Positions 1-7,339 of a stretch of DNA of 9,622 nt are shown piece after piece (positions within the stretch are counted from its first letter, which is position 1; every line of letters begins with the position of its first letter). Both the position numbers and the translations under genes were made by a program. The DNA comes from UBA1672 sp964352665 (GTDB lineage: Bacteria; Pseudomonadota; Alphaproteobacteria; Micavibrionales; Micavibrionaceae): contig CAYGSJ010000012.1 of the NCBI GenBank assembly GCA_964352665.1, positions 1 to 9,622 of the forward strand, read 5' to 3'. The notes beneath the pieces are model-generated. The model ran no database searches. It was not told the origin of the DNA and worked only from the letters and a program-made list of their open reading frames with translations.

Positions 1-53
1 TTGATAATTTCAGGGCTGGTTTTGAAATATTTGAATGGGTTTCTTTTGCTCAT
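1..53 (-). CDS. IS6-family transposase, N-terminal fragment (cut by window edge)
   Basis: The minus strand from ATG at 53 reads MSKRNPFKYFKTSPEII and runs off the left edge. This is the start of an IS6/IS240-type DDE transposase (N-termini of the form NPFK-x-hydrophobic). It matches the start of the decayed copy at 7305 (LSKINPFKYYKTSPEN), with 13 of 17 residues the same. The ATG sits where the decayed copy has TTG, so this copy may be intact and active, but only 17 codons are visible. The protein would catalyse replicative transposition of its element. No strong Shine-Dalgarno is seen upstream. Family assignment rests on the similarity to the longer copies in this window. Confidence 0.75.
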   Translation of the reverse strand, partial: MSKRNPFKYFKTSPEII

Positions 54-77
54 AAACGGCAAAGTATCAGACCTGTC

Positions 78-1130
78 TTAAAAATCACGTTTTAATCTGA
101 CATGCTCTTCAAGTGCATTAATATCAATAAATATTTTAAATAAGCCGGAAGCTTTATCGTAATAGTGCGTTTGTTTTATAATTTTTACATTGTGCTTAAA
201 CGAAAAAATAAGCATCGTTTCATCGACGTTATCATAGCTTTGGACAGTATATTTTTCTATTATCTGGCTGGAAGATAAGTCTATTGGTTTTAAATTGGTG
301 TGCGATATCTTGGGAAGGGTTATTGATAGGGTTTTTGTATCCGAGTTCAGGAAAGCATCATATGTAATATCTTGTGTGGTATCGAGAACTATTCTTGTGA
401 AGTCTGGGTGTTGCCCAATACGTATATTCGAGAGTTGTGCGGAAGATGGGAGTTCGGATGCAGGTGTTTTCACCTGAGGTTCTGGGTTGTATTCTTTGGG
501 CTCGGGGATAGTATTTTTTTTGTCTATGATCGTTGTGTCTGGCTCAGGCTCAGGCTCAGGCCGTAAATCTGACTCTAACTCTGGCTTGGGTTTAATTTCA
601 GTTTCAGTTTCAGTGCTTATCTCCTCTGTAACATTACTTAGTTCTTCTGTTTCCACAGTTTCTACATCTGTATCCGGAAATTCCGGAGCGGCGGCGGGCA
701 CATTCGTCTCGTTACTTAGTATTGTGACAAGTTGTTCAATATCCCCTTCAAGGGCAATTAGCCTTATGATTGATGGCTTCATTGTTTCAATATCACGATA
801 AATGTTTGTTACAGTATCTTCAAGTCTCTGCACGCGATCATTGGTATCTCGGACGTTTTCGGAGAAGAGCTGATCTACTTTTACGCCTTTTATTCCTTGC
901 AACTTGTGTAGTGGCGAAGCAGGGTTTTCTGCGCCTCCATTAGTTAATAGAGCCGGTGGTATGCTTAACGCATTTGTTTCGGGTGAGCTTTGTTCTATTG
1001 TTGCTGTCGTCGTAAGTTTTTGCTCTGGCGTGTCGGTTGCCTTAACACAGCCAATAACCAAAACACACTGCAATAAGAGAGTGCATTTTCGTAAAGGGTT
1101 TTGGGTGTAAGGCGTATAATTGGAGGACAT
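78..1130 (-). CDS. AMIN-domain lipoprotein with coiled coil and Pro/Glu linker
   Basis: A 350-residue exported protein, probably in the periplasm and tied to a membrane and the cell wall. Residues 13-28 form a basic and hydrophobic lipoprotein signal ending in the lipobox VIGC, with Cys28 as lipidation site. Residues about 84-140 have a heptad-like charged pattern suggesting a coiled coil. Residues 150-225 are a Pro/Glu/Thr-rich linker with TETETE and PEPEPEPE repeats. Residues 235-341 (from NIRIGQHPDFTRIVLD) match the AMIN domain, which in the AmiC and PilQ families binds peptidoglycan or septal/envelope sites. The start at 1130 lacks a clear Shine-Dalgarno but gives the full signal sequence. 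The last residues, VRLKRDF, and the stop are encoded inside the IS6 end at 78-102, so the native C-terminus was probably altered. It is divergent from the pilus genes; a role in anchoring the pilus machinery is inference only. Confidence 0.8.
   Translation of the reverse strand: MSSNYTPYTQNPLRKCTLLLQCVLVIGCVKATDTPEQKLTTTATIEQSSPETNALSIPPALLTNGGAENPASPLHKLQGIKGVKVDQLFSENVRDTNDRVQRLEDTVTNIYRDIETMKPSIIRLIALEGDIEQLVTILSNETNVPAAAPEFPDTDVETVETEELSNVTEEISTETETEIKPKPELESDLRPEPEPEPDTTIIDKKNTIPEPKEYNPEPQVKTPASELPSSAQLSNIRIGQHPDFTRIVLDTTQDITYDAFLNSDTKTLSITLPKISHTNLKPIDLSSSQIIEKYTVQSYDNVDETMLIFSFKHNVKIIKQTHYYDKASGLFKIFIDINALEEHVRLKRDF
90..102 (-). repeat. Putative left terminal inverted repeat of IS6-family element
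   Basis: On the minus strand this reads TGTCAGATTAAAA, differing at one base from the same position in the decayed copy (7340-7352, TATCAGATTAAAA). It resembles TGTCAGACAAACG on the plus strand at 9341, at the far end of the right-hand copy, as expected for inverted terminal repeats. The exact outer base cannot be fixed without complete elements. Confidence 0.5.
541..560. repeat. Hexanucleotide repeat GGCTCA encoding Pro-Glu
   Basis: Three full copies of GGCTCA plus GG lie in the lipoprotein gene and encode the PEPEPEPE stretch near residues 190-197. The unit is a multiple of three, so slippage would change linker length without shifting frame. A second tract, three copies of TTTCAG at 596-613, encodes TETETE. 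Confidence 0.8.
596..613. repeat. Hexanucleotide repeat TTTCAG encoding Thr-Glu
   Basis: Three tandem TTTCAG units encode the ETETET part of the lipoprotein linker (about residues 172-178). Like the GGCTCA tract nearby, copy-number change would keep the reading frame. Confidence 0.75.
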
Positions 1131-1274
1131 GGTGCCAAAAAATCAAGTGTATAGGATATATTGTGGAAAATTGATCCAGTCGTACTATTATAGGGTACAT
1201 AAGGATTGTTTTTTGATCAAGCATTACCTATTGTAGCCATATACTATATTTTGTAATTCAAATAAGGCAACCTC
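1131..1274. promoter_or_regulatory. Divergent intergenic region between lipoprotein and pilus genes
   Basis: These 144 AT-rich bases separate the start of the lipoprotein gene (-) from that of the first pilus subunit (+), so both promoters should lie here. For the plus strand, TATACT at 1240-1245 is a possible -10, but the nearest good -35 (TTGATC, 1213-1218) is 21 bases away, too far for a confident call. AAGG at about 1264-1267 is a suitable ribosome binding site for the ATG at 1275. No sigma-54 match was found. Confidence 0.4.
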
Positions 1275-1739
1275 ATGCGTTTGCGCATTTTGACATTTGG
1301 CATTTTTGTATCAAGTTTACTTGCGCAGGGTGCTGTGTGTGCTCAAGATGTAAATGTTTTGAAGGAGCTTGATTTTGGAGAGGCGGTTGTTCGAGATAAT
1401 CTTTCGCAGCGCAGTATTATAGTACAGACCAATGGCTCTTTTTCAGCGGACAGTGCATTTATTATTCTGCAAAATCCAACTGAAGGGCTCTATCAAGTTA
1501 CAAACTTGCCTCCCTCAACGGTAATTACAAGTATATTAATTACTGTTGATCAGCAGATGATTGGGCCTGGTGAGGATTTTATAATAGATAATTTTGATAT
1601 TGATGCCCCATCATCATCAAATTCAAATGGAGAGCTGGATATTAGTGTTGGTGCAAGGTTACGCACAACAGGAAGTGGTCAGAATTACTTATACGACGCG
1701 CAGTTTGAAAGTGCGTTGACACTAGAAATTAACTACTAA
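1275..1739 (+). CDS. DUF4402-like pilus subunit (probable minor or tip subunit)
   Basis: A 154-residue exported protein. Residues 1-23 are a signal peptide (MRLRILTFGIFVSSLLAQGA, then VCA before the predicted cut). The mature part begins with a LKELDFGEAVV segment, matching the 'xLDFG' strand that opens DUF4402 and related pilin-like domains. It is rich in alternating hydrophobic residues (beta strands) and ends in the strand ALTLEINY, comparable with the ending VVDISFTY of the second subunit at 2680-3270. It lies 14 bases upstream of the chaperone gene and is surely co-transcribed with it. In chaperone-usher systems such proteins are exported, held by the chaperone and polymerised through the usher. 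Calling it minor rests on its smaller size and its separation from the other subunit. Family membership is by motif, not by search. Confidence 0.65.
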   Translation: MRLRILTFGIFVSSLLAQGAVCAQDVNVLKELDFGEAVVRDNLSQRSIIVQTNGSFSADSAFIILQNPTEGLYQVTNLPPSTVITSILITVDQQMIGPGEDFIIDNFDIDAPSSSNSNGELDISVGARLRTTGSGQNYLYDAQFESALTLEINY

Positions 1740-1753
1740 AAGGTACATTAACT

Positions 1754-2602
1754 ATGTTTACATTATTTCAAAGACTATTTTTTCTTCTATTCTTTATCGC
1801 TGGTGGCGTGTTTTTTGCGCCTAGCTCTCAAGCCAGTTTGTTGATTACACCGTTACAGGTGGTCTTTAAAGAGCGTGAGAGGACTGCTGAAATTGTTTTG
1901 GTTAACACAAGTGACAAAACCAATACCTATCGTCTTAGGTGGGAGCAACTGGATCAGTTTGAGGGGGAAGGCGGATACGTGCCTGCTGAAGACGATGTTA
2001 GAAAAGAGCGAACAGACCTTGAGGATTTTGCCGTTTTTACACCTCGCCAGGTAACTCTTGGGCCAAATGAAAAGCAAACGGTACGTCTTGCGGTTAGGCG
2101 TCCAAAAGATTTGCCCGATGGTGAATATAAATCACATTTGAAGTTTGCCATAGTTCCCGATTTGCAAGCAAATAAAGGAAATGATAAGGAGGTGCCACAA
2201 GATGAAATTGGAATTGGTGCGCAAGTGGTTGTATCTTATTCAGTTCCGGTCGTTTACCGTGTTGGGGAGTATAATACAAAAATTAGTATTGGTACGCCTG
2301 AAATAACCAGAAACCCTAAAACTTCAAATATATTAATTAATGTATCAGTTGAACGTTCCGGCACGCATGGCGCTGTTGGTTTAATGCATGCGTATTACAA
2401 GCCCGATGGTGGTGAAGAGTATGAAATAGGGGCGCTTGGTAATGCGAGTTTGTACACTGAAATTAACCGGAGAGATTTCACGATTGTAACGCAGGAAAAA
2501 AACCTAAATCCCGGTCAGTTACGTATTACGTTTACAAAAGCAGAGGGGTCTGTCGGAGACTTTGTAATCCTGGACGAGAAGACCTTTCCAGTAGGAAAGT
2601 AA
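1754..2602 (+). CDS. PapD-like periplasmic pilus chaperone
   Basis: A 282-residue protein that should bind pilus subunits in the periplasm and deliver them to the usher. Residues 1-27 form a signal peptide ending SSQA. The first immunoglobulin-like domain (about 30-135) starts with LLITPLQVVFKERERTAEIV and VLVNTSDKTNTYRLRW, the first strands of PapD-type chaperones, followed by FTPRQVTLGPNEKQTVRLAV, equivalent to the 'PP-hydrophobic-LxPGxxQ-x-hydrophobic-R' strand. The second domain (about 150-280) is also beta-rich. It is somewhat longer than classical chaperones (around 240 residues), as in the divergent non-enterobacterial types. AAAGG at 1738-1743 overlaps the preceding stop and serves as ribosome binding site. 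It is the last gene of its transcript before the terminator at 2631. Confidence 0.85.
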   Translation: MFTLFQRLFFLLFFIAGGVFFAPSSQASLLITPLQVVFKERERTAEIVLVNTSDKTNTYRLRWEQLDQFEGEGGYVPAEDDVRKERTDLEDFAVFTPRQVTLGPNEKQTVRLAVRRPKDLPDGEYKSHLKFAIVPDLQANKGNDKEVPQDEIGIGAQVVVSYSVPVVYRVGEYNTKISIGTPEITRNPKTSNILINVSVERSGTHGAVGLMHAYYKPDGGEEYEIGALGNASLYTEINRRDFTIVTQEKNLNPGQLRITFTKAEGSVGDFVILDEKTFPVGK

Positions 2603-2624
2603 TAAATCAGCATCTCTGAAACAT

Positions 2625-2655
2625 AAAAAAGCACCTCGAAAAAGAGGTGCTTTTT
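2625..2655. terminator. Bidirectional rho-independent terminator
   Basis: GCACCTC (2631-2637) and GAGGTGC (2644-2650) form a perfect 7-bp GC-rich stem with a 6-base A-rich loop. An A tract precedes it and a T tract follows it, extending the pairing to about 12 bp and giving a U-run on both strands. It sits between the 3' ends of the chaperone (+) and pilin (-) genes and can end both convergent transcripts. Confidence 0.93.
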
Positions 2656-2679
2656 AAATGCTCGTATTAGGAACAAATA

Positions 2680-3270
2680 TTAGTATGTGAAGCTGATGTC
2701 AACGACAGCATCGTTGAATGTTGTTCCTGCTGTCGGTGTACCAGAGATGGTTAGTCTTCCACCAAATCCAATTGGTTCAGCAACACCACCAGTAACAATT
2801 GTTGCCCGCGTAACACCATTAAATGCTGCCGGTACAGCAGTGTCTGTCAAAACTGTATCAGTGAACACAATGTTTGAAAGCGAAAGGTTTGCGTCTGCAA
2901 AGTCAGTTGTAACACTTCCCTGAATCTGGAGGGTCGTTGCAACAGGCGAAGTCACGTCGATAACACCAGAGTTTGCAGGTGCGACGGTGTTACTAACAAC
3001 AGAAGTTGTTACACCGCCGACTGTTCCGACGGGCGGCGCGCCTGATGTGACCGCTCCCTGAGTGATTGTTGGTGTGTTACCACCGGAAATGTTTACAGCC
3101 CATGTGCCAAAATCAATGTCACTCACAGGAGCAGAAGTAAGAGCTGCTGCTGTTGAGAATGTTGCGCCAATCTGTGATGTTGTCTGGGCTTGTGTATCGT
3201 GAATGCTATATAGCGCCACGGTGACTACAGCTGCTAGCAGTGCTAGTTTTGTGAATTTATGAAATTTCAT
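2680..3270 (-). CDS. DUF4402-like major pilin candidate
   Basis: A 196-residue exported protein. Residues 1-28 are a signal peptide with KFHKFTKLALLAAVVTVAL and a predicted cut after TQA. The mature protein begins with ATFSTAAALTSAPVSDIDFG, carrying the 'xDFG' strand typical of DUF4402, and is rich in Thr, Ala, Val and Gly with no Cys. It ends in AGTTFNDAVVDISFTY, the expected C-terminal beta strand. AAGGAGA at 3277-3283, six bases before ATG, is the best ribosome binding site in the window, which fits a highly made structural subunit. By eye its codons look more GC-rich than those of the neighbouring usher. It lies on the opposite strand from chaperone and usher, an unusual order for such loci. 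The family is a motif call; 'major' is inferred from the strong translation signal and separate transcription. Confidence 0.7.
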   Translation of the reverse strand: MKFHKFTKLALLAAVVTVALYSIHDTQAQTTSQIGATFSTAAALTSAPVSDIDFGTWAVNISGGNTPTITQGAVTSGAPPVGTVGGVTTSVVSNTVAPANSGVIDVTSPVATTLQIQGSVTTDFADANLSLSNIVFTDTVLTDTAVPAAFNGVTRATIVTGGVAEPIGFGGRLTISGTPTAGTTFNDAVVDISFTY

Positions 3271-3276
3271 CCATTT

Positions 3277-3283
3277 TCTCCTT
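3277..3283 (-). promoter_or_regulatory. Strong Shine-Dalgarno of pilin gene
   Basis: The minus strand reads AAGGAGA, with six bases before the ATG at 3270. It fixes the pilin start and suggests high expression compared with the weak sites of the other genes here. Confidence 0.85.
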
Positions 3284-3340
3284 AGTTAAATTAATAAAGA
3301 CAATATTTTATTTTTTGCTGATTCTTGTGTGCGAATGCCG

Positions 3341-3356
3341 GAGCATTGAAATGCTC
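3341..3356. repeat. Perfect palindrome GAGCAT-TGAA-ATGCTC
   Basis: Six-base arms with a four-base centre lie in the pilin/usher divergent region, about 70 bases upstream of the pilin start and 250 upstream of the usher. It could be an operator or an RNA hairpin. It has no T tract in either direction, so a terminator is unlikely. Confidence 0.4.
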
Positions 3357-3604
3357 AAAAAGCAATATACATCATTTGAATACATATGTAACCATATTTA
3401 TACCTTAAAAGTTAACAAGTTACTAATTTTTTCAAAAGAAGAAGAAGCTATCCTCAAATTTTCTTTGGGCGCATATGGTTATGGAAATGTGTGTGACGGA
3501 TATTTATTTGATTCGCTATCCTGCGCATTTTTTATCTGCTACAGTATTTTTATAACATTAAAATATCTGCGTAGCAATCTGTTTATAAATATGGTTTTAA
3601 GCTT

Positions 3605-6600
3605 ATGCGCTTTAGAAAATTTTATCCGTTCCTAAGTTTATGCGCGTTGCTTCTGTGCATGGTTTCATCGGTTTGCGCGTATGCTGATTCATCCGTGACT
3701 ATGTCACCTGAAAAGATGCAGGAATTAAAAAAACAATTTTTATCGAAAATAGATAAGCGTCTGAAAGAGGCAGATCAGTTTTTAGAGAATCAGGGGATTG
3801 TTGATAAAAAAATAAAGTTACGTGGCTTGGAAGATGGTGAGTTACTGATTTTTAATCTCACAATACCACCCAAGTTACTTGTTGAGGGATTGGTTTTTGC
3901 AGAAATTTATCAGAATAGTGTCGTATTATCCCTTAAAGACTTCATAAGTGTGTTGCATTTTCCGATTACGTATGATGAAGAAAGTAAAACATATGCAGGG
4001 TGGTATATACGTGAGAACAACACCTTTTCTCTGGATATGAACAATCGTCTGGTCGTCGTCGGTGATCAGGAATATACGCTGAGCAATTTTGTGCAAATTT
4101 CAGAAGATGATGTGTTGGCTCCGGTTGAGGATTTCGAAACTTGGTTTGATATGGATATGCAGGTGGATATTGGAACACAGCGTATAGCACTTGATCCGGA
4201 TCACGCCCTTCCGGCGACGGAGCGTTTCGAAAGGCGCAATAAAAACTATAATAGGCGTAAAACAGAACCGCCAAAATTTCCGCGTCATGACGACGAGTAT
4301 GCACTTATTGCAACACCAGTTGTCGATGTTACAACTCGAAGCGGTTACAAAAGAGATTTAGGTCAAAAATCGCAGAGAACGCACGCACTTAATGTTCGGA
4401 CAGCTGGAGAATTTGCTAAGGGTGTTTTGAACACAAATGTATCATTTAATGAGCGGGATTATCTTTCGAGTGCAAGGTTTAATTACCTCCAGGAATCTGC
4501 GAAGCCCGAGATTTTAGGGCCATTAAAGGCAAGAAGGTTTGAGGCAGGAGATATTATTTCAACACGCTTACCGTTAACGGGGGGCGCATCTCCGGAAATT
4601 GGTGTGCGTTTGACGAATACTGATCCTTTGACAAATTCTATACTGCCATCTACCCAAATAGCAGGTTATTTTTTTCCTGATTGGGATATTGAACTTTATC
4701 GCGATAGTACGCTTTTGAGTTTTCAGCAAGCAGATGAGCAGGGTTTTTATAGTTTTGATAATATACCTCTGCTGCCTGATCGTAATGTTTTTCGTGTTGT
4801 GGCTTATGGTCCACAGGGAGAGGTGCGTGAAGAAACTCTGAATGTACCATATGATCGTAATCGTTTGGCCAGTGATGGTGGTGTGTATGATATTTCTGTA
4901 ACTTTACAGGAGCGCCAGCTTTATGAAAAGTTAAGCTCGACGGATCAGGATGCTGACACTGTTCATTTAACTGGGTTTTATGAATTTCCGATTTCGGAAG
5001 GTAGTGCTGTGCGCTTAGGAGCTAGGTATAGGCAGGAAGAAGGGCAGAATAAACTTTATACAAATGCTGCGGTGTCGACAACAATCCAGCAAGCCTTGGT
5101 CAATGTTGAGGTTGCGTCAGATGAAAAAGGCGAATTTGCAACGACTGCTTCAGCAGCGAGCGAGATTGGGGAGCATCGCGCTCGTGCTGATGTATCGTAC
5201 GCCACAGATCACTATAATCCAGGTCAAAATGAGGCCATAACCCAAACGTTTTCAAATAGTTTCAATGTAGACGGACCTTTTCCAATGGCGATTGGTGATA
5301 GCCCAAGATACTCAGCCAATGTTAGGTATGATGAAGATTCTGAAGGGACAAAAAATCTTGGTGGATTTTTAAGTTTTAATACTCAATTTGAACGTATTGG
5401 TTTTAGTCAAATCGTAAATTACAGTGACTCAAGTTCTTCTGGGGTTGAGGAAGCGATAAGTACGACGACGTCTCTGACCGGTTCATATGGCAGGAATATT
5501 ATACGAGCACTTGCGAATTATGAGGTAAAGCCTGAAAAAAAACTTGAAGGTCTGTCGGCATTTTGGAAGAGAAGGTTTCGTGATAATCTCGAAAGCCAAG
5601 TACAGGTAAGCCAACTTCTTGAAGAGGATTTAACACGATATTCTGCCCAGTTTAACTGGAGACCAGAATACGCAGTGATCACACCGCGGGTGCAGTATAA
5701 TAGTGAAGGTGATATAGAGGCCACGTTAAGCACACGTTTTAGTTTGGCGAAAATACCACAAGATGGCTCGTTATTGGTCACAAAGGAGCCGTTGACAAGT
5801 TCTGGCAGCTTAAGTGCGTTTGTATACCTGGATAAGAATGGCGATAAGGAATTTAATGGTAATGATGAGCCTATTGAAGGCGTGAGGGTCCACGCGCCCC
5901 ATAATTCAGGAGGCGGTAAAACGAATGAAAATGGTGTGGCATATATTTCTCAACTGCGACCAAACTTGGTGACAGACGTTTATTTGGACAATGCGAGCTT
6001 GCCAGACCCGTATTGGATAGCTGCTACCGATGGTGTTTCTGTGATGCCACGAACAGGTGATAATATTCCTTTACAGTTTCCTGTTCATATAAGCGGAGAG
6101 GTTGAAGGAGTTGTTTATAAAAAATATAATAATGAACAGTCGGAATCTTTGCCGAATATGATTGTATCACTTTATGATATGCAGGGTGAAATTCAGTCGA
6201 CAACATCAACGGGACCCGATGGGTTCTATGTTTTTGCCCTCATTCCTCCGGGAACATATTTTCTTATGCTTTCGAAGCGAAATTTACCAAAAGGGTTCGG
6301 GCGTCCATTACCAAAGAAAATTACGATTGGCTATGATGGAACTATTTTGTACGGGCAAGATATAGAAGTAAAAGAAGGAACCCTTGATGTAGAGATAAGT
6401 CTTTTGTCACCGGAGGTTGCCGATGCAAATGTTTTTTTGAATTTTGGTGCTTTTAATTCCAGGCTTATGATGGCGTATATATGGAAAAATCTTGTCAGGC
6501 AGCATGGCTATATTTTGGGGGGAAGTAAATTGCTTGCAACACCGAATGATAGTAAAGCACGTCAAAATGATGGAAGGCATGTATTGAGAGCCAGTATTGA

Positions 6601-6694
6601 AGAGAATACGCTTTCGGCAGGATATAAAAGATGTCAGGTTATAGTCAAATCAGGAAATGCTTGTGCTGTTGAGGTTATGACGAGTTCGCTTTGA
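3605..6694 (+). CDS. Usher-like outer-membrane pilus assembly protein
   Basis: A 1029-residue protein expected to form the outer-membrane pore through which chaperone-bound subunits are secreted. Residues 1-27 are a signal peptide (LSLCALLLCMVSSVCAYA), followed by a charged helix (35-62). Residues 95-210 form a non-classical N-terminal domain with EIYQNSVVLSLKDFISVL and AGWYIRENNTFSLDM. From about 235 there is a long region of alternating strands fitting a beta barrel. A plug-like segment (about 350-415) contains DIELYRDSTLLSF, YSFDNIPLL and VVAYGPQGE, like the 'ELYRNG...FxxVPLL...YGPQG' block of ushers. From about 734, SLSAFVYLDKNGDKEFNG resembles an SdrD-B/calcium-loop module; from about 831, GEVEGVVY to GFYVFALIPPGTYFLML is a carboxypeptidase-regulatory-like module. 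No clear Shine-Dalgarno precedes the ATG. The stop and last few codons lie at the edge of the decayed IS6 element, so the extreme C-terminus may be altered. Confidence 0.75.
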   Translation: MRFRKFYPFLSLCALLLCMVSSVCAYADSSVTMSPEKMQELKKQFLSKIDKRLKEADQFLENQGIVDKKIKLRGLEDGELLIFNLTIPPKLLVEGLVFAEIYQNSVVLSLKDFISVLHFPITYDEESKTYAGWYIRENNTFSLDMNNRLVVVGDQEYTLSNFVQISEDDVLAPVEDFETWFDMDMQVDIGTQRIALDPDHALPATERFERRNKNYNRRKTEPPKFPRHDDEYALIATPVVDVTTRSGYKRDLGQKSQRTHALNVRTAGEFAKGVLNTNVSFNERDYLSSARFNYLQESAKPEILGPLKARRFEAGDIISTRLPLTGGASPEIGVRLTNTDPLTNSILPSTQIAGYFFPDWDIELYRDSTLLSFQQADEQGFYSFDNIPLLPDRNVFRVVAYGPQGEVREETLNVPYDRNRLASDGGVYDISVTLQERQLYEKLSSTDQDADTVHLTGFYEFPISEGSAVRLGARYRQEEGQNKLYTNAAVSTTIQQALVNVEVASDEKGEFATTASAASEIGEHRARADVSYATDHYNPGQNEAITQTFSNSFNVDGPFPMAIGDSPRYSANVRYDEDSEGTKNLGGFLSFNTQFERIGFSQIVNYSDSSSSGVEEAISTTTSLTGSYGRNIIRALANYEVKPEKKLEGLSAFWKRRFRDNLESQVQVSQLLEEDLTRYSAQFNWRPEYAVITPRVQYNSEGDIEATLSTRFSLAKIPQDGSLLVTKEPLTSSGSLSAFVYLDKNGDKEFNGNDEPIEGVRVHAPHNSGGGKTNENGVAYISQLRPNLVTDVYLDNASLPDPYWIAATDGVSVMPRTGDNIPLQFPVHISGEVEGVVYKKYNNEQSESLPNMIVSLYDMQGEIQSTTSTGPDGFYVFALIPPGTYFLMLSKRNLPKGFGRPLPKKITIGYDGTILYGQDIEVKEGTLDVEISLLSPEVADANVFLNFGAFNSRLMMAYIWKNLVRQHGYILGGSKLLATPNDSKARQNDGRHVLRASIEENTLSAGYKRCQVIVKSGNACAVEVMTSSL

Positions 6695-7305
6695 TGATTA
6701 AAATGGTTAAGGAATGTAGACTGTATGGAAAATTTTTTTTGTAATGATAGCATCGATCTGAATTTGTTCATCATCTTTTCTCGCCTTCGAAAATGAAGGT
6801 GCGAGTTTTAGACCTGATTGTTTTTGAAGCCCTGTATTTTGTAAGTGCTGCATGTTTGATTTTTTTAATGCAGATCCGTATGAGGCAAGTTTATCAGTTA
6901 CTACTTATTTCGGTACCCCGTGTTTTGTAACAAGTTTATTCAATACTTTAAGCGCTGCTTTTCGATCGCGCCTTTTCGAAACATAGCAGTCCAATATTGT
7001 TCCTTCGTGGTCAATTGCGCGCCACAGATAATGTATTTCGCCATTGATTTTGACAAAGACTTCATCGATATGCCAGCGCCAGTTTGAAGCGGGATGAGAG
7101 CTCTTCTTTTTCATGTTTTAGCAAACAACGTGCCGAATTTATTTTACCAATACCGGATGGTTTCGTGACAAACATCTATGCCACGTTCGTGTAAAATATC
7201 TTCCACCTGCCGCAGGCTCAGCGGATAACGGATGTAATATATGACCGCTAATTTGATATTTTCAGGACTGGTTTTGTAATATTTGAAGGGATTTATTTTG
7301 CTCAA
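6685..7305 (-). pseudogene. IS6-family DDE transposase pseudogene
   Basis: Translation on the minus strand from TTG at 7305 (ATG in the left copy) gives LSKINPFKYYKTSPEN and then LRQVEDILHERGIDVCHETI, ending at TAA (7144-7146) where the family has Trp. After a frameshift the frame from 7114 carries NWRWHIDEVFVKINGEIHYL, with the first catalytic Asp, and RAIDHEG to KHGVPK. A stop at 6905-6907 follows. Past it VVTDKLASYG holds the second catalytic Asp. A further shift leads to NNQV-stop-NSHLHFRRRE, in which the catalytic Glu codon has become TAA, then MMNKFRSMLSLQK and FLNHFNHQ. With at least three stops and two shifts it cannot make a working enzyme. The order and motifs (D, D, E plus HLHFRRRER) are diagnostic of IS6/IS240 transposases. 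Confidence 0.93.
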
Positions 7306-7339
7306 AAAAACAAAATACCAGATATCTTTGAAAACTGGA

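Larger units (their letters stand above)
1..102 (-). mobile_element. IS6-family element, 5' end with terminal repeat (partial)
   Basis: Positions 1-102 align with 7255-7352 across the transposase start and its upstream leader. The shared sequence stops at a 13-base block (90-102 here, 7340-7352 there), which I take as the outer left inverted repeat. The element points leftwards out of the window. Its end overlaps the 3' end of the neighbouring lipoprotein gene, so it inserted into or next to that gene. Confidence 0.7.
3271..3604. promoter_or_regulatory. Divergent intergenic region between pilin and usher genes
   Basis: These 334 very AT-rich bases lie between the start of the pilin (-) and that of the usher (+) and must hold both promoters. 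An open frame from 3315 crosses into the usher start but has a low-complexity, Phe/Tyr/Leu-rich composition and no known features, so I treat the region as non-coding. A small perfect palindrome is at 3341-3356. No confident -35/-10 pair can be chosen in DNA this AT-rich. Confidence 0.5.

Noticed and set aside
1213..1245. TTGATC / TATACT as a sigma-70 promoter of the first pilus subunit
   Set aside because: Spacing of 21 bases is outside the usual 16-18.
2657..3347. Short inverted repeat (AATGCTC / GAGCATT) flanking the pilin gene, suggesting an invertible segment
   Set aside because: Only 7 bases, expected by chance at this scale, and no recombinase gene is in the window.
3315..3635. Open frame of 106 codons upstream of and overlapping the usher start
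   Set aside because: It lies in very AT-rich divergent promoter DNA, has biased low-complexity composition and overlaps the usher signal peptide in another frame; no motif or ribosome site supports it.
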